Shown: positions 34,031-42,747 of the stretch, in pieces
Position numbering within the stretch: position 1 is the first letter of the stretch
Layout: every line of letters begins with the position of its first letter
Assembly: GCA_017519865.1 (NCBI GenBank)
Contig: JAFWRQ010000032.1
Location: forward strand, 40,226-104,225
DNA length: 64,000 bases
From: Bacteroidales bacterium
GTDB taxonomy: Bacteria; Bacteroidota; Bacteroidia; Bacteroidales; UBA932
Direction: 5' to 3'
Notes under the pieces: generated by a model
Seen by the model: the letters and a program-made list of their open reading frames with translations, nothing else
What the model was told of the DNA's origin: nothing
The model's database searches: none
Position numbers and translations under genes: made by a program

Positions 34031-36094
34031 TTAAAGGTTAAGCGAACCTGTTTCAGGAACGATGCCCAGTTTGGCGAGCAAAGCCCCCGGTTGCGGGTCG
34101 TGCCCGCGGAAGCGTCTGTAAAGCACGGCCTCGTCTTCGGAGCTGCCGCGCGAAAGGATGTTGTCCCGGAACGAACGGGCTACTTCGGCGCTGAAGATGC
34201 CCTTCTCCCGGAACAGGGAGAATGCGTCTGCCTCGAGTACCTCGGCCCACTTGTAGGAGTAGTATCCGGCGCAATAGCCGCCGGAGAAGATATGGCTGAA
34301 AGTCGTGGACACGCAGGCGCCTGCGGGCTGAGGGAGCGTGCGGAACGGCTCCAGCACGCGGTCCTCGAAGTCCACGGTGCCGCAGTCAGGCAGTTCCGTG
34401 AGTGTATGCCACGCCATGTCGAGGATGCCGAACTGGAGCTGCCGGACCTGAGCATATGCGGCGTGGAAGTTCCTAGCCTTCACGATACGCTCCACAAGGG
34501 CCTCGGGAATGGGTTCCCCCGTCCGGTAATGCCGGGCAAAGGTGCGGAGCCACTCCGCCTCGAAGGCCCAGTTCTCCATTATCTGGCTCGGGAGTTCCAC
34601 GAAATCGTGGTCCACGTTGGTACAGGTCAGCGAGCCGTAGCGTCCCTCGGAAAGGATACCGTGCAGGGAATGTCCGAACTCGTGAAGGAATGTGGTCAAC
34701 TCGTCGTGCGTCAGCAGCGAAGGCGCCTCAGACGTGGGCTTGGAGAAATTGGTGACTATGCTGATGAAGGGACGCTCCTCGACTCCGTCGACGATGCGCT
34801 GCCCGCGGAACTCCGTCATCCACGCGCCGCCCCTCTTGGACTTGCGGGGGAAGAAATCGGCATAGAAAAGCGCCAGATGCCGGCCTCCGGCATCCTGGAC
34901 GTCATAGATACGGACGTCGGGATGATAGATCGGCAGGTCCTTCCGCTCATTGAAAGTCAATCCGTAAAGAGTCCCGGCAAGGCCGAAGACGGCTTCAATG
35001 CAGTCTTCAAGGCGGAAATATGGCTTGAGTTCCTCCTCCTTGAGGCCGTACTCCTCCGCACGGAGTTTCTCGGACCAATACGGGAAGTCCCACGGCTCCA
35101 GACGCTCTGCGCCGAATCCGCGGGAGCGCGCAAACGCCTCCAGCTCCGCGACTTCGCGTCGCGCGGCTGGCAGCGACGGCCCCATCAGCTCATCTATGAA
35201 GGACCGGACGTGATCGACGGACTTGACCATCCTGTCTTCGGTGGCGAAATCAGCATAGGTATCATAGCCCAGAAGGCGGGCAATGCGGATGCGCAGCCCG
35301 ACGATCTGGCGGCAGATATCGGTATTGTCGTTCTCCCCTGACGTCGCGCGGGTATTGTACTCCCGCCAGATGCGCTCGCGCAGCTCGCGGCGGGCGCTGA
35401 ACTTCAGGAACGGGACGTAGCTCGGGGCGGTGAGGTCGAAGACCCAGCCCCCGAGCTCCCTGGACCTTGCCGCTTCGGCACCCGACGCGACGACATAGTC
35501 AGGAAGTCCCTCCAGATCAGCCTCTTCCGTCAGATGCAGGAAGAACGCGTACGTAGCAGCCAGGGCATTCTTCCCGAACTTGAGCTGAAGGAGCGAAAGT
35601 TCTTCGGAAAGTTTGGCGTACAGGGCCTTGTCTTCGGCTGACAGCAACGCTCCGCTGCGGACGAAGCCCTTGTATGTCTTCTCCAGGAGACGCTCCTGGT
35701 CCCTTTCGAGTCCAAGGGAAGCACGGCGGTCGTAAACGTATTTGATCCGTTCGAAAAGCTTTTCGTTCAGGGAGATGTACATTGACATCTCAGTCAGCAA
35801 AGGCGACACCTCTTCGGCTATTGCCTGCATTTCGTCATCAGTGTCGGCTTCCAGGAGATTGAAGAAGATGGAGCAAACCTTGTCCAGGGCGTTTCCGCTC
35901 CGCTCCAATGCCTCTATCGTATTGGAGAAGTCCGGAACCTCCGGGCACGCGACGATGGCGTCCACTTCTGCGCGTTCGGCCGCGATGGCCTCCCTGAATG
36001 CGGGCATATAATGCTCCCGGCGCACTTCTTCGAAGGCGGGTGCACCGAAAGGAAGGCTGGAAACGGTCAGCAGAGGATTCACCATCATAGACAT
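34031..36094 (-). CDS. M3-family metallopeptidase (Dcp-like)
   Basis: A 687-residue enzyme of normal Dcp/oligopeptidase A length. The zinc site H471-E-F-G-H475 is in TTFLHEFGHSLHG, with the further ligand in the usual downstream helix. The opening NPLLTVSSLPFGAPAFEEVRREHY is standard for the family, and there is no signal peptide, so it is likely cytoplasmic. It degrades short peptides, the last step in using imported peptides. A weak minus-strand TTACTTTG box just upstream suggests its own promoter with a very short leader. It lies 11 bp before the polyferredoxin gene; a functional link is not evident. Confidence 0.93.
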   Translation of the reverse strand: MSMMVNPLLTVSSLPFGAPAFEEVRREHYMPAFREAIAAERAEVDAIVACPEVPDFSNTIEALERSGNALDKVCSIFFNLLEADTDDEMQAIAEEVSPLLTEMSMYISLNEKLFERIKYVYDRRASLGLERDQERLLEKTYKGFVRSGALLSAEDKALYAKLSEELSLLQLKFGKNALAATYAFFLHLTEEADLEGLPDYVVASGAEAARSRELGGWVFDLTAPSYVPFLKFSARRELRERIWREYNTRATSGENDNTDICRQIVGLRIRIARLLGYDTYADFATEDRMVKSVDHVRSFIDELMGPSLPAARREVAELEAFARSRGFGAERLEPWDFPYWSEKLRAEEYGLKEEELKPYFRLEDCIEAVFGLAGTLYGLTFNERKDLPIYHPDVRIYDVQDAGGRHLALFYADFFPRKSKRGGAWMTEFRGQRIVDGVEERPFISIVTNFSKPTSEAPSLLTHDELTTFLHEFGHSLHGILSEGRYGSLTCTNVDHDFVELPSQIMENWAFEAEWLRTFARHYRTGEPIPEALVERIVKARNFHAAYAQVRQLQFGILDMAWHTLTELPDCGTVDFEDRVLEPFRTLPQPAGACVSTTFSHIFSGGYCAGYYSYKWAEVLEADAFSLFREKGIFSAEVARSFRDNILSRGSSEDEAVLYRRFRGHDPQPGALLAKLGIVPETGSLNL

Positions 36095-36138
36095 ACTATC
36101 CTTACAAAGTAAAAAATAATCTGTCTAAATGTCAAGTC

Positions 36139-36996
36139 CTAAAAGCTATATCCCAGGCCGAATATCAAAGAATTACCCAAAGTTTCCGAAGCGGTAAGGT
36201 ACGCAAGGTCGACTGAGAAGCCGGAAAACACTGCGCCCAGTCCGAGCGAAGCGTAGGACGCAAGCGCCTTGGAGGCATCGCCGTAATGGTATCCTGCCCG
36301 CAGGAATGCTATGTCCGCGACGCAGTACTCCAGGCCAAGGCCGGCCATCAGCGCTCCGCTGAAGAGGTAGTCAGCCTCGAGGCACAGCTTCAAGGCGTCC
36401 ACCGGACGTATCGCCCCCGCCACCGTCGCAAGCGACGGCAGGGCCGATGCTCCGCTCCCATAGTCCAGGCCGGGGCCCAGATTGCGGACCGACAGCATCG
36501 CAGTGTACGTCTCTGCGCTGTATGAGGCAGAGACGTCTGCGCAGAAGCCTGTCGCCTTCGCCGTGGGCGCTATGGATGATGAGATCAGGCGCGCGTCGAT
36601 ACCAAGGGAAAGGCCCCCGCCGACCATATAGGAACCTCCCACTGAGAAGAACAGGTCAGCAGGTTCATAACTGCCGGTAACGGCACCCTGTCCGCTGGTC
36701 ATCTCATAGGGGGCGTCCTTGAAATACTTCCCGTCCATCCGCAGGGTCAGGGCCGGAGTGAGCTTGAGACCGACATTGGCTCCGAGGTAAGTGTTCGAAG
36801 CACTTCCCGGTGCCCATAATCCTCCCGAAATGCCGGCATCGAGGAACCCGAAATCACCCGGGATCCTCTGTGTCAGTCCCAGTGAAAGCGTCCCGGCGTC
36901 CCCCGGAACCAGAAGTGCGGAGGCGCTTTGGGAATAAACGGTTCCGGCAGCCAGCAGCCAAGCTGCCACGCATATCATGTACTTTCTCATACGCAT
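36139..36996 (-). CDS. PorV/PorQ-like outer-membrane beta-barrel protein
   Basis: A 285-residue protein with a signal peptide (YMICVAAWLLAAGTVYSQ). Alternating Gly/aromatic beta strands follow and the protein ends in a C-terminal Phe (FGLGYSF), typical of outer-membrane barrels. The strand pattern resembles the PorV/PorQ family of the type IX secretion system. Its ATG overlaps the stop of the type IX-tailed S8 protease (ATGA), which supports a link to that cargo. It is shorter than classical PorV, so it may be a dedicated or degenerate paralogue. An ATG two codons further in is an alternative start. Confidence 0.65.
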   Translation of the reverse strand: MRMRKYMICVAAWLLAAGTVYSQSASALLVPGDAGTLSLGLTQRIPGDFGFLDAGISGGLWAPGSASNTYLGANVGLKLTPALTLRMDGKYFKDAPYEMTSGQGAVTGSYEPADLFFSVGGSYMVGGGLSLGIDARLISSSIAPTAKATGFCADVSASYSAETYTAMLSVRNLGPGLDYGSGASALPSLATVAGAIRPVDALKLCLEADYLFSGALMAGLGLEYCVADIAFLRAGYHYGDASKALASYASLGLGAVFSGFSVDLAYLTASETLGNSLIFGLGYSF

Positions 36997-39596
36997 CAGA
37001 TCTTGACTATCGTGTAAGTGTCGTTAAGTCCCGCTCCCTTCAGGTAGAGGTAGTAAGTGCCTGCGGCAAGGTCGCCCAAATCGAGCGACATGGGCTCGAA
37101 CGGCGATACCGTTGCCTTTCCTGAACGGACCACGGCTCCGGCCTTGTTGCTGAGCCGGTACTCCAATTCTCCGGAACCTCCGGGGAGCACGGTGAGGGTT
37201 GTCTTTACCGGATTGGGGAAGATATCCACCGGCCTGGACGAATCCCTTACCAGCACCTTGAAGACGATCTGGCAGGTCGCTCCCGCGGCATCGGTCGCAG
37301 TAATGGTCACATCGGTAAGGCCATAGCCAAGCGCAGTCATGGTAACCCTGTCCCCGGAAGGATTAAGATGGACGACATTCTGGACGGACGTAGCGATGGT
37401 GTAAGCCAAGGATTCCCCGTCCTCATCGGCGACATACTCCGACATATCTATCACGCGGCTCTCTCCTGATCCGCCTAACATGATGTTATCCATCTCCTTC
37501 CGGACTTTCGGAGGATGGTTTTCCAGTATCTCGTATTCAATCTGGCGGGTCGCAGTGGCGCCGAAACTGTCCGTCGCAGTGATGCGAGCCGAATAGCGGC
37601 CCTGCGGAGCGTTCTTGCCTACGATTCGGGCAGATATGCCTCCTTCCTCATCATAAAAGGTAAGGGCGGAAGAACCGGTCTCGGTAACGACACTGACCGC
37701 ATGTCCGTCGGGATCAGACACGGAGAAGCTTACATATAGCGTCTCGAACGGCCTCAAACGGAAATCCCCGGTATAGTCGGTAGCGATAACGGGGGGATTG
37801 TTGACCTCCGTGTGAACATCATAGACTGCTGAAGGTTCAGCGTAATTGCCGTTATAATCGAATGCTGTCACGGTCACGAAATAATCCGTGTCGAAATCCA
37901 ATCCTGATAGAGTGGTGGATATCCTTTCACCGACGGATGCCGTACCTGTCTCGACCACGGCCTTGACCACGGATGAAGGAAGTTTCCTCGGATCAGCGCC
38001 TTCGATTACTTCCCGGTCCTTGGAAGCCGCGACGAGGAAACCGAACGCTGCGACATCATCAGGGTCGGCTGTCACCTCCCATTCCGCTGTGACAAAGTTG
38101 GATTTGGTAGAAAGGCTGACATCATCCACCTGTCCAGGTGGGATGGTCCCTCCGTATGTCATCGACCCGAGAGCATCCACAAGCGGACCGATCTTCAGGT
38201 ATAAGGGGACCTTCGTCGGGTTGGCGCCACCAAGAAGCCTTTCCTTGAGCATTTCATTCGTGAATCCGGGACCACCGAAATATGAAACGATAAGTGCAGC
38301 TACACCAGAAACCTGAGGGCAGGCCATGGACGTGCCCTGCATGTTTCCATATCCTCCTCCAGTAATGGTACTGAGTATCATGGGGCCTTTCTTGACATCC
38401 CCCCCTGGAGCGCAGATGTCCACCCAGTCACCATTGTTGGAATAATATGCCCTCTCGAATTTTCCGCTAAGGGCTCCCACCGATATCACCTTGTCATATG
38501 CGGCAGGCCATGCCATCCTATATCCCTCGTTTCCGGCGGCGAAAATGACGACACCCCCCTTCATGGGGCTGTCCGGAAGCTGGTTTCCCTCTTTGTCGCA
38601 GCCGGCGTATTGTATGAAATAGTCGATTGCCGGGCCCATGGCACCGACGCTTCCTTTCTCCGCATCAGCCTCGCTGTCATAAACATAGCCCCAGCTGTTA
38701 TTGGCTATGACTGCACCGTGGTCAGCTGCCCAGACCATTGCGTTGTAGGAATCGCCCTGGATTGTCTTCTCTGGATCGGCGGGATCCTCCATAAAAATTG
38801 CACACGAGAGGATACGTACTCCACCCTTGCCATTGCTCCCGCCTGCTATTCCGCTGATGCCTACGCCGTTATCGTTGACTGCGCCGATAACTCCGGCGAC
38901 ATGCGTACCGTGATCGCCACCGGGGAAGGAATAGCCGCCCTCCCCGTGAACGAAGCTCTTGCTGCCCTGCGGGCCGCCCGGTATGCATGCAGCGGCGAGG
39001 TCAGGGTGATCAAGTTGTACGCCCTCGTCGATCACGGCGACAATCACATTGGAAGAGCCCGTGGTGAAATTGGACCATACCGGCAGGATATTCAGGTCAC
39101 AACCGGCAGAATAAGCGGGGCCGAGGCTGCCGTCATTATAAAGCGACCACTGCTCCGGAGCCATGGGGTCATTAAAGTAAGAAGTGGAGCGTATCCGGCG
39201 CTCCGGCTCGACGTACAGAACGCCCGGGAGTGCCGCGAACCCGTCCGCAGCCTTGGTAACAGGCTGGGATGCAGGATCATACTTGATGCGATACCAACGG
39301 TGAAGACCCGCAGCACGATGTCTTTCCTCCCATTCCCCCGCATCCGGGAAAAGTCTTTCAACCGATTTGATACCAAGTCCCTCTAGCGAGATTCCAGCGC
39401 CGGTCGCCTTAGTTAACGTGTTCCCGTCAGCAATGGATGCCGCAGTCAATTCATCGAACTGGACAATCATGGAACCGGGAATAAGCGCCGTCCCTTCTTT
39501 TTGAGTGTTTTCCGATCCGGCAGTCTGCTCCAGGCCTAGGGAGCAGGACGCTGTCAAGATAGCCAAAGGTATAAAAAAGAGTAAGGCTCTCCGCAT
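36996..39596 (-). CDS. Subtilisin-like S8 protease with type IX sorting tail
   Basis: An 866-residue protease. An N-terminal signal ends in a lipobox-like LTASC (C18). A propeptide-like region (~35-140) precedes the S8 domain with D190 (VIDEGVQLDHPD), H229 (HGTHVAG), N300 (NNSWG) and S423 (GTSMACP). Fibronectin type III and cadherin-like beta domains follow (~480-780). The last ~75 residues (IFPNPVKTTLTV to GTYYLYLKG...YTIVKI) form a Por secretion-system sorting domain. It is likely displayed or released at the cell surface. It is co-transcribed with the PorV-like gene and 16 bp downstream of an unknown exported protein. Confidence 0.9.
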   Translation of the reverse strand: MRRALLFFIPLAILTASCSLGLEQTAGSENTQKEGTALIPGSMIVQFDELTAASIADGNTLTKATGAGISLEGLGIKSVERLFPDAGEWEERHRAAGLHRWYRIKYDPASQPVTKAADGFAALPGVLYVEPERRIRSTSYFNDPMAPEQWSLYNDGSLGPAYSAGCDLNILPVWSNFTTGSSNVIVAVIDEGVQLDHPDLAAACIPGGPQGSKSFVHGEGGYSFPGGDHGTHVAGVIGAVNDNGVGISGIAGGSNGKGGVRILSCAIFMEDPADPEKTIQGDSYNAMVWAADHGAVIANNSWGYVYDSEADAEKGSVGAMGPAIDYFIQYAGCDKEGNQLPDSPMKGGVVIFAAGNEGYRMAWPAAYDKVISVGALSGKFERAYYSNNGDWVDICAPGGDVKKGPMILSTITGGGYGNMQGTSMACPQVSGVAALIVSYFGGPGFTNEMLKERLLGGANPTKVPLYLKIGPLVDALGSMTYGGTIPPGQVDDVSLSTKSNFVTAEWEVTADPDDVAAFGFLVAASKDREVIEGADPRKLPSSVVKAVVETGTASVGERISTTLSGLDFDTDYFVTVTAFDYNGNYAEPSAVYDVHTEVNNPPVIATDYTGDFRLRPFETLYVSFSVSDPDGHAVSVVTETGSSALTFYDEEGGISARIVGKNAPQGRYSARITATDSFGATATRQIEYEILENHPPKVRKEMDNIMLGGSGESRVIDMSEYVADEDGESLAYTIATSVQNVVHLNPSGDRVTMTALGYGLTDVTITATDAAGATCQIVFKVLVRDSSRPVDIFPNPVKTTLTVLPGGSGELEYRLSNKAGAVVRSGKATVSPFEPMSLDLGDLAAGTYYLYLKGAGLNDTYTIVKI

Positions 39597-39612
39597 AGGC
39601 GATGGGTGATAA

Positions 39613-40308
39613 TTATTGTTTGTTCAGTTGCGTACTGACGAATACCAGGAGTTTCTCCAGGGACGGGACCTCCTTCCACTTGATTCTTTCCTGCTTGAGG
39701 AAAGCGTTAGCTTCCTTCTTGTCCACACCAGGGAGACTCAATATCTCCTGCTTGGAGGCAGGGATCAGAGTGGCTCCTATCCTCAGATAATAAGTCTGCC
39801 TTGTCGGCAGGACATTGCCCCTGAACTTGTCCAGCTCAGTCTGCTGGATTTTTCTCCCCATCGTATCGAACCTTCCGTCCATCATCAGGGCAAGGCTCTG
39901 CGACGATGCGGTCGAAGTCGAAATGCCATAACCGATATTCACCTTACTCTGAGCTTCGGTGTCTATCTCGGTCCCAAGGAGGACCATGCCGCAATCAAGC
40001 TCAGACAGGACCTTGTACATGCGTCCCATCACGTTGACATACGGGTCCTCTCCTAACATGGCAGCATAGACGTGAGTCATATCGCATCGCATGATGGTAT
40101 CATCCTTGCCCACGTACATCAGCGTACCATCATGGACGGCTACGTTGAAAGGGGCGTCGGTCACCAGCGTCCCGTCAAGGGTGCGGGCATTGCCCGTCTG
40201 GAAACTCTCATAAATGAAAGGCCAGGTCTCTCTAGGCTGATAATCCTGGGAAAAAGCCGTGAAAGCGAATAACGCGCCTATCACGATGAGGGAAAATCTT
40301 TTCTTCAT
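39613..40308 (-). CDS. Exported protein of unknown function
   Basis: A 231-residue protein starting at the ATG at 40308 (MKKRFSLIVIGALFAFTAFSQ); a TTG three codons upstream is a less likely start. A signal peptide ends near residue 20. The mature part has no family I recognise: a beta-rich N-terminal half with YVGKDDTIMRCDM, a middle with ASSQSLALMMDGRFDTMGRK, and a C-terminal helical part ending FVSTQLNKQ. It lies 16 bp before the S8 protease gene and is probably co-expressed with it, so an accessory role in that secreted system is possible but unproven. Confidence 0.7.
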   Translation of the reverse strand: MKKRFSLIVIGALFAFTAFSQDYQPRETWPFIYESFQTGNARTLDGTLVTDAPFNVAVHDGTLMYVGKDDTIMRCDMTHVYAAMLGEDPYVNVMGRMYKVLSELDCGMVLLGTEIDTEAQSKVNIGYGISTSTASSQSLALMMDGRFDTMGRKIQQTELDKFRGNVLPTRQTYYLRIGATLIPASKQEILSLPGVDKKEANAFLKQERIKWKEVPSLEKLLVFVSTQLNKQ

Positions 40309-40323
40309 TAGTTTCAAAAGATA

Positions 40324-40354
40324 AAAGAGCCCGTCGGTCAGAGACGGGCTCTTT
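40324..40354 (-). terminator. Terminator after the SusCD-lipoprotein operon
   Basis: A 12-bp perfect stem (40324-40335 with 40343-40354), 7-nt loop, followed on the minus strand by T-rich sequence. It lies just after the stop at 40372 and separates the uptake operon from the protease genes. Confidence 0.8.
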
Positions 40355-40371
40355 AAAAGATAAAACCTTTA

Positions 40372-41220
40372 TTACTCGGCGCGGGTCAAGACAGTGGTGT
40401 AGGCACCACTTGTCCACAGGTAGCCTGAATACTCACCCTCGGTAATAAGCATGTTCCATGGACCGATTGAAATGCCCGAGAGTGTGACGGATGCCTTAAC
40501 GGGTGCATAGGCCCAGCTACCGGCGTCATTCTGTCCAAGAATAACAAGGTTACCATAACCATACGCAGAGGCATCCGTGACAATCTGGTTGTGAGGGATG
40601 GCGATGGCCGCGGTGTTTTTGGCGGAATCAAATGCGATGGTAGCGTTAAGAGTCTCTTCTCCTCCCCAGAGGTTGTAAAGCTTGAGAGTCTTGTCATCCA
40701 CCTTCGTGATTTCCACCTCATACGCGCTGCCGTCAGGCTGTCCGGAATCATAATCCTGAGCCATCCAGGTACCGGTAACGAACACCCAGTCCACAGGGAC
40801 ATAGTCGGCGATGGAGATCGTCACGGTCTTCATCGCACCGATAAACATGCCTTCTGACACGCTATTGATCGTCAGGACGAGGGTCAGGGTACCATTCTTC
40901 TCGTGAGGATGATTAATGATCTCTATCTTGATCTTCTGTGAACCGGACTCGGTGAAGTTGAAGACACCGGATTCGTTTCCGACAAACTTAAAGTTCTCAC
41001 CAGCCTTGGCAGTACCGGAGGTGCTGACAGTCACCTGGCAGGGGCCGGTGACATTGTAGGCGGACAGGTCCACCTCAACGGTCCCCACATTCTCGGCGAC
41101 GCCGATGGACTTGGTATCGAAAGCTGCCCACTGGACGCGGTTGTATTCCATTTCTTTCGTGCAGGATACCAGCGTAAGGATCGCCAGGGCTGCACTTGCA
41201 AGGATATAATTCTTTCTCAT
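40372..41220 (-). CDS. Surface lipoprotein of the SusCD operon (SusE-like position)
   Basis: A 282-residue lipoprotein with lipobox TLVSC (C20). Residues ~30-130 look like a Calx-beta/immunoglobulin-like domain (VAENVGTVEVDLSAYNVTGPCQVTV), and the C-terminal half is beta-rich with many Gly/Thr and no known catalytic motif. It occupies the third place after SusC and SusD, where surface glycan- or peptide-binding lipoproteins (SusE/F-like) are found. The ligand is unknown. It is followed by a strong terminator. Confidence 0.75.
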   Translation of the reverse strand: MRKNYILASAALAILTLVSCTKEMEYNRVQWAAFDTKSIGVAENVGTVEVDLSAYNVTGPCQVTVSTSGTAKAGENFKFVGNESGVFNFTESGSQKIKIEIINHPHEKNGTLTLVLTINSVSEGMFIGAMKTVTISIADYVPVDWVFVTGTWMAQDYDSGQPDGSAYEVEITKVDDKTLKLYNLWGGEETLNATIAFDSAKNTAAIAIPHNQIVTDASAYGYGNLVILGQNDAGSWAYAPVKASVTLSGISIGPWNMLITEGEYSGYLWTSGAYTTVLTRAE

Positions 41221-41232
41221 AATGCTCGTTTA

Positions 41233-42735
41233 TTAAAGGTCAGCATAGCCCGGATTCTGTACCAGGTTCTTGTTGATGTTCATCTCGTGTGAAGGCACGG
41301 GCCAGCAGAAATGGTGATCTGAAGCAGGGAGGACCTTAAGATCATAGTCGGTTCCCTGGTTCAGGGCGTTGGCTGCACCGGGCTGCATCGGGCGGCCTTC
41401 ATAGCCAAGACCCCAACGCTTCATAGTGACCATGCGTAAGCCTTCACCAACGGTCTCGCGGAACCACTCCTTGCGGACAGTTTCAGTGGTAGCGTCGGTA
41501 AGTGATGCGCCGCGTGCGGCCTGAAGAGCATTCAGGTCAGCTTTGGCAGCATCGGCCTTACCATTGGCAAGCTCAGCTTCGGCAGCGATCAGATACATTT
41601 CACCGATCATCAGAGGCTTGGGGAGCTGACGGCCGTTGCGAAGGGCGGAGGTCAAAGCAGGGTTACCCCAGTACTTGGTGAAGACATAGAAATCGCCCTG
41701 ATAGTAGCTACCGTTTATCTGAACCCACTCGTTCTTGTCATACCAGGCGGCAAGACGGAGGTCTCCCTCCTCGTAGCTGTCCACAAGTTTCTGGGTGGGG
41801 ATATAGTAAGGTTTGAAAACCTGTCCGTGGGCAGCGTCCGAAGTGTAGTATGTCCAAAGGACGTTAGCATTGGTACCTTCTGTGCTCTTGTTGCCAAAGA
41901 CCTGATAGATAGGTTCCTTACCGTTGTCGTTGACATACTCGGCCGTCATCTCCTCGGCGGTGGAGGCGAGCTTGTATGCTCCGCCATCAATCACCTTATG
42001 GGCATAGGCAGCAGCATTGGCATAGTCGGCGATGTCCAGGTAATAGCGGGCGAAGAGTGCGTTGACTGCATCAATGGTAGGCTTCTCCGCACGGGCGACA
42101 CCCTTGACGCCGGCGAGCAGGCTCGAAGCCTTCTCAAGGTCAGCCTTAACCTGGCTGTAAACCTCGGCGACAGTGGCGCGGGCCGGCTTCTCAGCTTGAT
42201 CGTAAACAAGCACAAGAGGAACGCAGAGGTCGGAGGAAGCGGAAGCGGAGTAGGCCTTTCCAAAATGACGGGCTAGGTTGAGGTAGCTCATCGCACGGAA
42301 GAAGAGAGCCTCGCCAAGGACTACATCCACTTTGGCCTTGAGCTCCTCATTGGCATTCTCGGCGGCAGCGATGAAGATGTTGTAGTTTTTGATGGCGCCA
42401 TAGTTGTTGGCCCAATAGTCCTCAACATAGTAGTCTCCGGAGTTGAAGTCGTTGGAAGTCACGCGGTGGACTCCACCGTAGTTGTTACCATAATCCAGCG
42501 TAGCGTTGAAACCGTCCATCATCAGCTCACCTGTGATGACATATTCGCCCATCTGGATGGAACGGAAGGAAGAAAGCATGCCGTTTTCAAGTGCGTTGAG
42601 GTTGGCCTGGGTTTGGATCAGTTGGCCACCCTCTTCGTACGTGATGCTGTTAATCGGCACAAGATTCAAGTCGCAGGAGGCAAGTACAGCCGCTGCAGAC
42701 ACCATTATAGCGATTGATTTGAAAAATCTTTTCAT
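41233..42735 (-). CDS. SusD/RagB-family nutrient-binding lipoprotein
   Basis: A 500-residue lipoprotein with lipobox VLASC (C21). The SusD-type N-terminal helical TPR region (LGEALFFRAMSYLNLARHFG) is followed by a long insert with MIGEMYLIAAEAELANGKADAAKADLNALQAARGA, the standard C-terminal SusD signature. It forms the lid of the SusC transporter at the outer surface. It lies 12 bp after susC-like and 12 bp before the lipoprotein gene. No sugar enzymes are encoded nearby; proteases are, so a peptide ligand is plausible. Confidence 0.92.
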   Translation of the reverse strand: MKRFFKSIAIMVSAAAVLASCDLNLVPINSITYEEGGQLIQTQANLNALENGMLSSFRSIQMGEYVITGELMMDGFNATLDYGNNYGGVHRVTSNDFNSGDYYVEDYWANNYGAIKNYNIFIAAAENANEELKAKVDVVLGEALFFRAMSYLNLARHFGKAYSASASSDLCVPLVLVYDQAEKPARATVAEVYSQVKADLEKASSLLAGVKGVARAEKPTIDAVNALFARYYLDIADYANAAAYAHKVIDGGAYKLASTAEEMTAEYVNDNGKEPIYQVFGNKSTEGTNANVLWTYYTSDAAHGQVFKPYYIPTQKLVDSYEEGDLRLAAWYDKNEWVQINGSYYQGDFYVFTKYWGNPALTSALRNGRQLPKPLMIGEMYLIAAEAELANGKADAAKADLNALQAARGASLTDATTETVRKEWFRETVGEGLRMVTMKRWGLGYEGRPMQPGAANALNQGTDYDLKVLPASDHHFCWPVPSHEMNINKNLVQNPGYADL

Positions 42736-42747
42736 ACTGTCAACTGT

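Noticed and set aside
32205-34034. Long plus-strand frame opposite the polyferredoxin gene
   Set aside because: The minus strand encodes a clear eight-motif ferredoxin; the plus frame has no recognisable fold.
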